Assembly: GCF_000767465.1 (NCBI RefSeq)
Contig: NZ_CP009291.1
Span: forward strand, 2,770,501-2,834,500
Source: Novosphingobium pentaromativorans US6-1
Lineage (GTDB): Bacteria > Pseudomonadota > Alphaproteobacteria > Sphingomonadales > Sphingomonadaceae
DNA length: 64,000 nucleotides
Direction: 5' to 3'
Position 1 is the first letter of the stretch. Each line of letters starts with the position of its first letter. The position numbers were made by a program, and so were the translations under genes. The notes beneath the pieces were generated by a model that saw only the letters and a list, made by a program, of their open reading frames with translations, had not been told where the DNA came from and did not search any database. Below are positions 45,895-53,692 of the stretch, piece after piece.

Positions 45895-48149
45895 TGGCGA
45901 TCACGCGCCGAGGCATATTGATCGGCGCCCTTGCAGGTGGCGGACTTGCCATCGGCTACGCCCTGCGCCCGCGCCATTTCCCGCTGCCGCTTGAGCCGGG
46001 GCGCGACGAATATGCCTTCGACGCCTGGATCAAGATCGGCAGCGACGGCGTCGTCTCGGTCGCGGTTCCACAAGTCGAGATGGGGCAGGGCGTAACCACC
46101 CTGATCCCGCAGATTGTCGCCCATGAGCTCGGCGCGGATTGGCGGCAGGTGGCGGTCGAACCGGCGCCCACCAGCGCGATCTATGCCAATCAGGTCCTCG
46201 CCGCGCGATGGGCGCCGCTGTGGATGCCGGCCTTTCCCAAGCTCGCCGAGGAACCGGACAGCGTGTTCACCCGCCGCTGGGCGCAGGATACCCGCTTCAA
46301 CGTGACGGCGGACGGCACCGCGGTTGCCGCCTTCGAAGCGCCGGTCCGGGAAGCCGCCGCCTCGGCCCGCGCGATGCTGATGCAGGCCGCCGCGGCTCGC
46401 TGGGGCGTTGCCTGGGAGGAGTGCCGGGTGCAGGGCGGTTTCGTGATTCACGAGGGCCAGCGCCTGCCTTTCGGCGTGCTCGCCAGCGAGGCGGTGGGTT
46501 TCTCGCCGCCCGATCCGCCGCCGCTCGACCCGCAGCCGATGGGCGAGGATCCGGGCGATTTCGTACCTGGGCTGCAGCTTGCCTATCCCCGTCTTGACCT
46601 GCCCTCCAAGGTCGATGGCACCTGGACTTTCGCTGGCGACGTCCGGATTCCGGGCATGGTCCACGCCGCGATCCGTCATGCGCCGCTCGGCCGCGCCGAA
46701 GTCATCGGCTACAGGCAGGATGCCGCCAGGGGCCTGCGCGGTTTCGATCGCTTCGTGCAGCACGGCTCGTGGCTCGCCGCCGTTGCCCGTGACTGGTGGA
46801 CGGCAGACACCGCGCTTTCCCGCGCTGCGCCCAGGTACCGCGTGTCCGGCGCAGCCGACAGCGGCCAGGCCGACACCGCGCTCGACGCGGCGATGCAGCA
46901 GGGCGAAACCCACCGCATCTTCGCTTATGGCGACATGGAACAGGTGAAGGGCGGCCTGCCCCTGCAGATCCGCTATGAAATCGCGCCAGCGCTTCACGCC
47001 ACCATCGAGACTGCCAGCGCGACGGCGCGGATCGAGGGCGGCAGGCTGGAGCTTTGGGTCGGCACGCAAGCGCCAGAGGCGACGCGAAAGGCTGCGGCAA
47101 AGGCTCTGGGCATGAGCGTGGTCGACGTGGTGCTCTATCCCATGCCGATCGGCGGGAGCTTCGACCGGCGCCTCGAGCTCGATCATGCGGTGGAAGCCGC
47201 GCTGATCGCACGCGAAGTGGGCAAGCCTGTGCAATTGACCTGGTCGCGCCGGCAAGAGCAGGCCGCAGGACTGCCGCGCACGCCCGCAGTGGCCGTGATG
47301 GCGGCGCGGACCGATGCCGAGGGCAATCCGGTCGGCTGGCGGGCGCGCATTGCCGTGCCGCCGACGGCTCGCGAATTCGGCCGGCGCCTGTTCCATGGCG
47401 ATACGCCGCAGGATGCAATCCGCGCCGTCGCCGGGGAAGGCGATGCCATGGCGGTGGACGGCGCGATCCCGCCTTATCGCATTGCCAATGTGGCGGTCGA
47501 TCACGTGCCTGCGCGGATCGACCTGCCCACCGCGCGCATGCGCGGCAATGCCCACGGCTACACCGCCTTCTTCACCGAATCCTTCATCGACGAACTCGCC
47601 CACAAGGCCGAGCGCGAGCCGCTGTCCTTCCGCATGGCCATGCTGGGCCAGAACCCGCGCCTTGCCGAATGCCTCCAGCGCGTCGCCGCGCTGGCGCAGT
47701 GGGGCGGCGGCGGTGACAACAGCGGGCAGGGGATCGCCTGCCACATGATCGGCGAAGGGCGCATCGCCGTCGTCGCCAGCGCCCGGCGCGACGAGAACGG
47801 CGTGCGGGTCGAGCGGCTGAGCGCAGTTGCCGACATCGGCCGGATCGTCAATTTCGATATTGCCCGCCAGCAGATCGAAGGCGGCCTGATATTCGGGCTC
47901 GGCCTGACGCTGGGCAGCAGCACCCGCTATACCGATGGCCGCCCCGATCTCGATGGCCTGGGCGACCTTGCCTTGCCGACCCTGGCAGACAGCCCGGAGA
48001 TCGATCTAGCCTTCATCGCCAGCGATGCCGAACCGGCCGATCCGGGAGAGCTGGGCGTTGCCGCCGTTGCCCCGGCGGTTGCCAATGCGCTTTTTTCCGC
48101 GACCGGATACCGCTTCCGGCGCCTGCCGCTCTTTGCCGAGGAACTGTGA
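45894..48149 (+). CDS. Molybdenum hydroxylase large subunit (IorB/aldehyde oxidase-like), exported by Tat
   Basis: The 751-residue protein belongs to the xanthine dehydrogenase/aldehyde oxidase family, closest in layout to the isoquinoline 1-oxidoreductase beta subunit. It starts with a Tat-type leader (AITRRGILIGALAGGGLAIG). It has PQVEMGQGVTTLIPQIVAHEL near 60 (molybdopterin contact), VDGTWTFAGDVRIPGMVHAA near 240, and PMPIGGSFDRRLELDHAVEAA near 420. The C-terminal GELGVAAVAPAVANALFSAT contains the Glu expected at the molybdenum site. No [2Fe-2S] small subunit gene is beside it, so its redox partner is elsewhere or different. It overlaps mrp (TGATG) and hemH (ATGA). Confidence 0.9.
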   Translation: MAITRRGILIGALAGGGLAIGYALRPRHFPLPLEPGRDEYAFDAWIKIGSDGVVSVAVPQVEMGQGVTTLIPQIVAHELGADWRQVAVEPAPTSAIYANQVLAARWAPLWMPAFPKLAEEPDSVFTRRWAQDTRFNVTADGTAVAAFEAPVREAAASARAMLMQAAAARWGVAWEECRVQGGFVIHEGQRLPFGVLASEAVGFSPPDPPPLDPQPMGEDPGDFVPGLQLAYPRLDLPSKVDGTWTFAGDVRIPGMVHAAIRHAPLGRAEVIGYRQDAARGLRGFDRFVQHGSWLAAVARDWWTADTALSRAAPRYRVSGAADSGQADTALDAAMQQGETHRIFAYGDMEQVKGGLPLQIRYEIAPALHATIETASATARIEGGRLELWVGTQAPEATRKAAAKALGMSVVDVVLYPMPIGGSFDRRLELDHAVEAALIAREVGKPVQLTWSRRQEQAAGLPRTPAVAVMAARTDAEGNPVGWRARIAVPPTAREFGRRLFHGDTPQDAIRAVAGEGDAMAVDGAIPPYRIANVAVDHVPARIDLPTARMRGNAHGYTAFFTESFIDELAHKAEREPLSFRMAMLGQNPRLAECLQRVAALAQWGGGGDNSGQGIACHMIGEGRIAVVASARRDENGVRVERLSAVADIGRIVNFDIARQQIEGGLIFGLGLTLGSSTRYTDGRPDLDGLGDLALPTLADSPEIDLAFIASDAEPADPGELGVAAVAPAVANALFSATGYRFRRLPLFAEEL

Positions 48150-49171
48150 TGACCAGCCCAGATATCCGCCCTGTCGATCACCCCGCGGTGGCGAGTGGAG
48201 GCGTGGCGGTCCTCCTCGTCAATCTTGGCACGCCCGATGCGCCCACCCCCGATGCGGTTCGGCGCTACCTTGCCGAATTCCTCTCGGACAAGCGCGTGGT
48301 GGAAGTCCCCGCCATCGCATGGAAGCCGATCCTTCACGGCATCATCCTGCGCACCCGCCCCGCGAAATCCGCGCATGCCTATGCCCAGGTCTGGACCGAG
48401 GAGGGCTCGCCGCTTGCCGCGATTACCGCCGCACAGGCCCGCAAGCTGCAGGGCATGCTGGGAGACGGCGTGCGGGTCGACTGGGCGATGCGTTACGGCA
48501 ATCCGTCGATCCCCTCGAAGCTCAAGGCGCTGATGGATGCCGGGTGTGACCGCATTCTCGTGGCCCCGCTCTATCCGCAGTACTCGGGCGCGACGACGGC
48601 TTCGGTGATGGACAAGCTAGGCGCTGCGCTGCGCGATCTGCGCTGGCAGCCGGCCTTGCGCACGCTGCCGCCCTACTTCGACGACGCAGCCTATATCGGG
48701 GCGCTGGAGGCGGACATCGCGGCGCAGGTCGAAGGTCTCGACTTCGCGCCTGAAGTCCTGCTGCTGTCATTCCACGGCATGCCCGAACGAACGCTTCACC
48801 TGGGCGATCCCTATCACTGTCACTGCCGCAAGACCGCGCGCCTGCTGGGAGATCGCCTTGCGCAGCGCTACCCGGGCCTGCGGATCGAGACCACCTTCCA
48901 GTCGCGTTTCGGCCGCGCCAAGTGGCTGGAACCGGCCACAGAGACGGTTCTCGAAGAGCAGGCGAAGTCGGGCACGCGGCGACTGGCGATTGCGGCGCCG
49001 GGCTTTTCCGCCGACTGCGTGGAAACGCTGGAGGAACTGGCGATCCGCGGGCGCGAGGTGTTCGAGGCGGCGGGCGGAGAGCGCTATGCCGTGCTCTCCT
49101 GCCTCAACGATACCCGGGCCGGGATGACCATGCTCGAGGCGCTGGTCACGCGGGAGCTGTCCGGCTGGTGA
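48146..49171 (+). CDS. hemH: Ferrochelatase
   Basis: Ferrochelatase inserts iron into protoporphyrin IX, the last step of haem synthesis. The 341-residue protein has VLLVNLGTPDAPTPDAVRRY near 22, ILVAPLYPQYSGATTASVMD near 135, the catalytic His in LLLSFHGMPERTLHLGDPYH near 210, and FQSRFGRAKWLEPATE near 255 with the conserved Glu. The CxC after DPYH (CHCRKT) may bind metal. The start overlaps the stop of the molybdenum-hydroxylase gene. Confidence 0.97.
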   Translation: MMTSPDIRPVDHPAVASGGVAVLLVNLGTPDAPTPDAVRRYLAEFLSDKRVVEVPAIAWKPILHGIILRTRPAKSAHAYAQVWTEEGSPLAAITAAQARKLQGMLGDGVRVDWAMRYGNPSIPSKLKALMDAGCDRILVAPLYPQYSGATTASVMDKLGAALRDLRWQPALRTLPPYFDDAAYIGALEADIAAQVEGLDFAPEVLLLSFHGMPERTLHLGDPYHCHCRKTARLLGDRLAQRYPGLRIETTFQSRFGRAKWLEPATETVLEEQAKSGTRRLAIAAPGFSADCVETLEELAIRGREVFEAAGGERYAVLSCLNDTRAGMTMLEALVTRELSGW

Positions 49172-49255
49172 CAGTAAGTTAACGCCCGTCATCATTGACT
49201 TGCGGCCATTTTGTTCCAACTATGTTCCTGTCCAGGAGCATGGAGGCGGGACGAG

Positions 49256-50272
49256 ATGGCAGCGACGGACTTTGCCCAGAGCGATTTTTCCTACGGCAAG
49301 GCCGGTCTCGGCAAGGGTGCCGGCTCCGCCGGCCATGGCGATACAGGGCAGTCGGTTTCGATCTCGATCTATGCCAATCGCGGCCACTTGCGGGCAAGCC
49401 TGCGCGAAGATGCCGCTGCCGCCGGGTTGACGGTGTCGGCGGCAGGTCCGCTGCGGGATGTCGTCGATGCGCCGATGCGAGCCCTCGGCGATGTCGTCCT
49501 GCTCGATTGCCCGCAAGTCGATGGGCAGACGATGGCCGCCTTGTCCGAACTGGACCAGCGCGCGGTATCGGGGGGCTGCCGCCTGATCGTCTCGACCACG
49601 GTCGATGCGCTCGATGCGGTGTTCGCTTGCATGGATCAGTCCGCCCCAATTCTGCTCGTCGATCCCAACCGGGCCGAGCGGGTGCTGGCACTGGGCCGCG
49701 TTCTTTCGGAATTCCCCCAAGGGCGCCTGCGCGAATTGTCCGAGAATGACCGGTTGATGCTCTTGCGGTTGACCGAGCAGGTCAGCCAGATTGCCGGACG
49801 TATCGATCGACTGGCACCCGGCGGTACGTCCGCCCCGGCCAGCGCGGCATCGGCCTTCTCGTTCGAACCCGCAGGATCGCAGGCGCGCAGCGCCCATTCC
49901 GGACGGGAGCCTGCGCGCTTGGCGCTGCCCGATGCGCAGACGGTGCGGCAGATCATCCGCATGCGGCAATTGCGGGGACGTTTCCTTGACGAGGAACTCT
50001 TCGCGGATCCGGCATGGGACATGTTGCTCGATCTCACTGCCGCCCGGCTGGAACGCAAGCGGGTTTCGGTCACCTCGCTGTGCATCGCTTCCGGCGTGCC
50101 GCCGACCACGGCGCTGCGCTGGATCGGCCAGATGGTCGAGGCTGGCCTGTTCGTGCGCGTATGCGACGACAGCGATCGCCGCCGCGCCTTCATCGAACTG
50201 ACCGAGCCCGCCGTCGATGCCATGGCTCGCTATTTTTCAGAAGTTTCTCTGACCGCTCCCGTGCCAGTCTGA
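49256..50272 (+). CDS. Winged-helix (MarR-like) regulator with receiver-like N-terminal domain
   Basis: The 338-residue protein has a C-terminal winged helix (about 235-330) with VTSLCIASGVPPTTALRWIG as the recognition region and LTEPAVDAMARYF at the end. Its N-terminal third alternates strands and helices (VSISIYANRGHLRASLREDA, GDVVLLDCPQVDG, GCRLIVSTTVDALDAVFACM) like a response-regulator receiver. The acidic pair after strand 1 is missing, and only the Asp in VLLDCP sits where a phospho-acceptor would be. A polar linker with SAFSFEPAG joins the halves. I infer a DNA-binding regulator; the target is unknown. GGAGG lies ten bases before ATG 49256. It is convergent with the PilZ gene. Confidence 0.75.
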   Translation: MAATDFAQSDFSYGKAGLGKGAGSAGHGDTGQSVSISIYANRGHLRASLREDAAAAGLTVSAAGPLRDVVDAPMRALGDVVLLDCPQVDGQTMAALSELDQRAVSGGCRLIVSTTVDALDAVFACMDQSAPILLVDPNRAERVLALGRVLSEFPQGRLRELSENDRLMLLRLTEQVSQIAGRIDRLAPGGTSAPASAASAFSFEPAGSQARSAHSGREPARLALPDAQTVRQIIRMRQLRGRFLDEELFADPAWDMLLDLTAARLERKRVSVTSLCIASGVPPTTALRWIGQMVEAGLFVRVCDDSDRRRAFIELTEPAVDAMARYFSEVSLTAPVPV

Positions 50273-50302
50273 CCCCCTCAGACACGGGAAACCCCGCTCC
50301 GG

Positions 50303-50692
50303 TCAGAGCCGGGTCGTCCCCTCGACCCATTGCCGTGCCACCTGTCGCAGAAGTTCGTTATCCTGCGGCAGGTGGGCGGCATCATCGAGCTCACGCGTTC
50401 TCAGCACTACGTCCGCAGGTAGGGGATCGAAGAAGGCGATTCCGCACTGAACTCCCTCAGCCCAGACGACTTCACCGAAGGCCTCGTACTTGTCCCAGAG
50501 GATAAGGGCGTCAGTGCCCAGTCGTGGCAGCTCCTTCAGGGCGAGGCGGGCTCCGCTCGACGAAAGATCGATAAGTATCGCACGGCAGGTAACGGATCTT
50601 GTTTCCAGTCGCACAGGCAAGCGAACACGCAAGCGACTCTGCTCACGCCGCCCTCGTTTCATGGGGCTGGAAAAGTGTTGGTTTTCATTCAT
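50303..50692 (-). CDS. PilZ domain protein (c-di-GMP receptor candidate)
   Basis: The protein of about 129 residues has the PilZ arrangement. A basic RxxxR segment (SRLRVRLPVRLET) precedes a strand and the DLSSSGARLAL motif (D/NxSxxG), which together bind cyclic di-GMP. A further strand, GEVVWAEGVQCGIAFFDPL, follows. The C-terminal tail is helical. ATG 50692 (MNENQHF) is chosen; an inner ATG at 50662 is possible and neither has a strong ribosome binding site. It lies next to the exopolysaccharide locus, so it may link c-di-GMP to polysaccharide output, but that is inference. Confidence 0.85.
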   Translation of the reverse strand: MNENQHFSSPMKRGRREQSRLRVRLPVRLETRSVTCRAILIDLSSSGARLALKELPRLGTDALILWDKYEAFGEVVWAEGVQCGIAFFDPLPADVVLRTRELDDAAHLPQDNELLRQVARQWVEGTTRL

Positions 50693-50884
50693 CGTTGTGG
50701 CGATCCAGGACCGGTTATATCGCACCTAGTCACGCGGTTCCATAGGTGTATTCATGGTTGCCCGGGAGTTAACCGCTGGCGTTTTCCTTGCCGTACCGGG
50801 ACGCCCCCAGCTTGCTGTAGTCGCCGCGCAGATCAGCGCGCGCGGCATCCCTGGATAATTTCCCTTCGTTATCTGAAACGGAAT

Positions 50885-51793
50885 TCACAGCATTTCAATC
50901 CGCTCGGGCGTGATACGGCCCCGGATCAGGTCGAGAAGGCCGATCCAGTTGCCTTTCGCTCGCCCGGCTCGATCCACCCAGGGTTCCGGCCGCAAGGCCT
51001 TGATATGGTTGGCAACCAGATTCCGCAGCATGAGCCGGGCGGCGAAGCGGCGCGACATGGTGCCCTTGCGTACGAGGTAGGAGGGGTTGATGACCTGCGA
51101 ATAGCCGAGCCGGATGCCCGGGGTACGCCCCAGTTTCACGCCGCGATGTACGCCTGAGAACGCGAAGGTCTTGACGATCCTCCCATTCGTGCCGACCGAA
51201 GCCGCGAAATCGATGTCCTCCTGCCAGGCATATAGCCGCAGCCGTTCATCGAAGCGGTTCCTGCCTATCGCCGTGCTGCGATAGGCCATGTTGCAGCCGT
51301 AAAGACCCCACAATTCCCGGACGATGCAGTTGGGCGCGAAGCGGCGGCCCTCGTGTTCCTGCACGATCCGCAGAGCTTCGTCGAAGCAGATTCCCGCGCC
51401 GTTGATGCCATCGGCCAGCACCGTGCCGGTCGCCCCTGCAACTTGTGGATGCGCGGCAAAGAATGCGCGGATACTTTCGATGCTGAATTTCGACGGGACG
51501 AAGTCGTCGTCGTAGAACGCAACGATGTCGAAGCGATCGTCCAGCCAGTCCAGCGCGCGGTTGCGCTGGGCGCACAGGCCCTTGTCGCCGCGGATCACGC
51601 GCACGCGGGCGTCTTCTTCAAGGCCTGCCGGTATGTCGTCGTCCCCGACGACGGAGAACAGCAGCATGTCCGGGCTGCTCGTCTGCCGCGCCATCAGGTC
51701 GCAGAACTGGCGTATCAATTCGGGCCGCCCCAGGCTGGCGACGACAACGGCCACCGAAGGTGCCGGGGTTGGGATCTTGTGATGTGCAGTCAT
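50885..51793 (-). CDS. Family 2 glycosyltransferase
   Basis: The 302-residue protein starts near VAVVVASLGRPELIRQFCDL, the first strand of a GT-A fold. It has GLCAQRNRALDWLDDRFDIV with the metal-site segment AFYDDDFVPS at about 102, TGTVLADGINGAGICFDE, and LRLYAWQEDIDFAASV, where WQEDIDF is the ED-type acceptor motif of GT2 enzymes. It would add a sugar to a lipid-linked repeat unit. ATG 51793 begins the conserved protein; the frame running back to 51940 does not. The ribosome binding site is weak. It lies downstream of the acyltransferase on the same strand. Confidence 0.88.
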   Translation of the reverse strand: MTAHHKIPTPAPSVAVVVASLGRPELIRQFCDLMARQTSSPDMLLFSVVGDDDIPAGLEEDARVRVIRGDKGLCAQRNRALDWLDDRFDIVAFYDDDFVPSKFSIESIRAFFAAHPQVAGATGTVLADGINGAGICFDEALRIVQEHEGRRFAPNCIVRELWGLYGCNMAYRSTAIGRNRFDERLRLYAWQEDIDFAASVGTNGRIVKTFAFSGVHRGVKLGRTPGIRLGYSQVINPSYLVRKGTMSRRFAARLMLRNLVANHIKALRPEPWVDRAGRAKGNWIGLLDLIRGRITPERIEML

Positions 51794-51924
51794 TAAGGCG
51801 GTTTCCGGTACGCGGATCGGGACTGCTGGCCATACTACGGCGGCAGGGGGGAGGGGTGGAACGCCAGACCCGTCCGAAAACGATTTATGCCCCTGGTTGC
51901 CTTCTGAAGGCGTGGCAGGGCAGA

Positions 51925-52488
51925 TCAGGCGTAGCTGCACATGTCGGATCCAGGCGTATTCTGATCGTCATCATCCAGATCGTCACTTTGTTCGGGAAGG
52001 TTGCGCAGGAAGCGGGCGGGTACGCCGCCGACCACGGTCATCGGCGCTACGTCGCGGCGAACCACGGCACCGGCGGCAACCACCGCCCCGCGCCCGATCG
52101 TCACGCCCGGCAGGACTATGGCACCTGCACCGATCCAGGCATGGTCTTGCACGACGATCGGCGCGCACGTGCCCGGTCTTGAGCAGCCGGGCAGGAATGA
52201 CAGCGTATGCGAGGCAGTCTCGAAGCTGACTCTCGCGGCAATTTGCACATGGCGTCCGATCGTCACGCCGCCGCGGCTGGCGAAGCGCACGTCATTGTTG
52301 ATGAACGTCCTTTCGCCGATGCGGATGTGCCGTGCTCCGCCCACCGGCACGATCGTGACCGGCCCCAGGACCACCACCTTTCCCCTCAGCATGATCCCGG
52401 CAAGCCTGAGCAGTTCACGGCGCATTCGAATGCCGATGCGGCCGCGCGGCATGCGATTGGCAAGCGCCAGGAAGAAGGATTCGCGCAA
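51925..52488 (-). CDS. Hexapeptide-repeat acyltransferase (WcaF-like)
   Basis: The protein of about 187 residues is a left-handed beta-helix O-acyltransferase. The N-terminal helices (ESFFLALANRMPRGRIGIRM) precede hexapeptide repeats from VVVLGPVTIVPVG to TIGRGAVVAAGAVVRRDV, with the acetyl-CoA site segment VVGGVPARFLR near the end. Such enzymes acetylate sugars in surface polysaccharides. The start is taken as TTG 52488, which has GGAG nine bases upstream and gives the family length. The open frame back to 52677 has no ATG and is less coding-like. It is divergent from the EEP gene, with a 220-base gap holding inverted repeats. Confidence 0.82.
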   Translation of the reverse strand: MRESFFLALANRMPRGRIGIRMRRELLRLAGIMLRGKVVVLGPVTIVPVGGARHIRIGERTFINNDVRFASRGGVTIGRHVQIAARVSFETASHTLSFLPGCSRPGTCAPIVVQDHAWIGAGAIVLPGVTIGRGAVVAAGAVVRRDVAPMTVVGGVPARFLRNLPEQSDDLDDDDQNTPGSDMCSYA

Positions 52489-52594
52489 GACTTCGGTCTC
52501 CGTATGTTGGCTTGCGCCGATGGCGGCCAAAGTGCCGCAGCCGGCTTCTTTGCCTTCTAGCCTGGCGAGCAAGCGGCTTGCGGCCTTGTTACAA

Positions 52595-52619
52595 CCGAAA
52601 TGGAGCCATTTTCGGCTCC
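52595..52619. promoter_or_regulatory. Overlapping inverted repeats between acyltransferase and EEP genes
   Basis: GGAGCC and GGCTCC form a perfect inverted repeat with a 6-base spacer (52602-52619). An outer imperfect repeat CCGAAA...TTTTCGG (52595-52615) overlaps it. The site lies in the divergent control region of the locus and could be an operator or a small RNA hairpin; no factor can be named. Confidence 0.3.
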
Positions 52620-52708
52620 GTGTGGGATCGCTGAAACCATGCGCCCGTTGCAGACAGGGCGGGAGCCTGCGATCCAATCATTGCCGAGGCAGCGAGGAGA
52701 ACCGGTGA

Positions 52709-53692
52709 ATGGATGGCCAGATCCGCCCCGCAAGACATTCGTGCCTGTACCGGCTTGGCCAATGCCTGCTCGCAACTGTCTTGCTGCTGCTTGGCCTTTC
52801 ACGCTTCGGGACAGCATGTCCCGTCCTCGATCTCATCAACCTGTTTGCCGCTCCTCTCGGCCTTGCCAGCCTGATACTTGCCGCAGTCCTGTCGCGGCGC
52901 GCCGTGTCATGGACAGGCAGGGGCGTGCTGGCCTTGTGCTGCCTGCCCGCGCTTGGCCTGTCCTGGCCCGACCCGGCGCAAGGGCCGGAATGTTCGCCAT
53001 CGAGCGCGCGTCTGCGGATTGCCTGGCTCAATACCCACAAGCCGAAGGATCCGGATCGCATTGCCGCCTGGCTCGATGCCGAAGCGCCTCAGGTCGTGGG
53101 CGTTGCCGAATTGCCGAAGTACCTTCCGCTGCACGGCTGGCTCGAAAAGCGCTATCCTTACTGGCAGTCGTGTCTGGAAAACGGTCGCTGCGCGACTGCG
53201 CTGTTCACCAACATCGAACCCGCCGCGATGCAGGCGCTGACCCACGGGGATCCCTTCAACCGCCAATCGCTGCCAGCTGTGCGGATGGTTCTTCCGGCCC
53301 GGGCGCCAGATGGCGGGACCGGGCGCGGGCAGGGCTTGCAGATCTTCGCCGTTCACTTGTCCCGTCCGGTGCCGCCGGGCCGACAGGCGAAGGAACTTCT
53401 GCAACTCGACAAGGCTCTGACCGCCCCGGCCGGAACGGTGATTGTCGGCGATTTCAACCTCTCGCCCAGGATGCGCCTTCTCGGCGACTATGCCCTGCGC
53501 AACGGCATGAGCCTGACGCGCACGGATCGTCCGACCTGGCCTTTGACCTTCCAGGGGCGCCGCTATCCCGGCTTTTGGCAAATCGATCATTTGCTGGTGG
53601 GCAGCGACTGGAAAGTGGAAGCAATCCGTACCAGTCCCGATGTGGGTTCCGACCACAGGGGTTTTGTCGCCGACTTGTGCCGGGTGGACTAG
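52709..53692 (+). CDS. Membrane-anchored endonuclease/exonuclease/phosphatase (EEP) family protein
   Basis: The 327-residue protein has two or three N-terminal hydrophobic helices (about 15-90) and then an EEP domain facing the periplasm. The domain has RIAWLNTHKPKDPDRI, VVGVAELPKYLPL with the metal-site Glu, IFAVHLSRPVPPGRQAKELL, GDFNLSPRMRLL, FWQIDHLLVGSDW and GSDHRGFVADL with the catalytic His. EEP enzymes cleave phosphodiesters in nucleic acids, inositol phosphates or lipids. A membrane-bound form in a polysaccharide locus suggests a lipid or glycan phosphate substrate; this is inference. GAGGAGA lies eight bases before ATG 52709. Confidence 0.87.
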   Translation: MDGQIRPARHSCLYRLGQCLLATVLLLLGLSRFGTACPVLDLINLFAAPLGLASLILAAVLSRRAVSWTGRGVLALCCLPALGLSWPDPAQGPECSPSSARLRIAWLNTHKPKDPDRIAAWLDAEAPQVVGVAELPKYLPLHGWLEKRYPYWQSCLENGRCATALFTNIEPAAMQALTHGDPFNRQSLPAVRMVLPARAPDGGTGRGQGLQIFAVHLSRPVPPGRQAKELLQLDKALTAPAGTVIVGDFNLSPRMRLLGDYALRNGMSLTRTDRPTWPLTFQGRRYPGFWQIDHLLVGSDWKVEAIRTSPDVGSDHRGFVADLCRVD

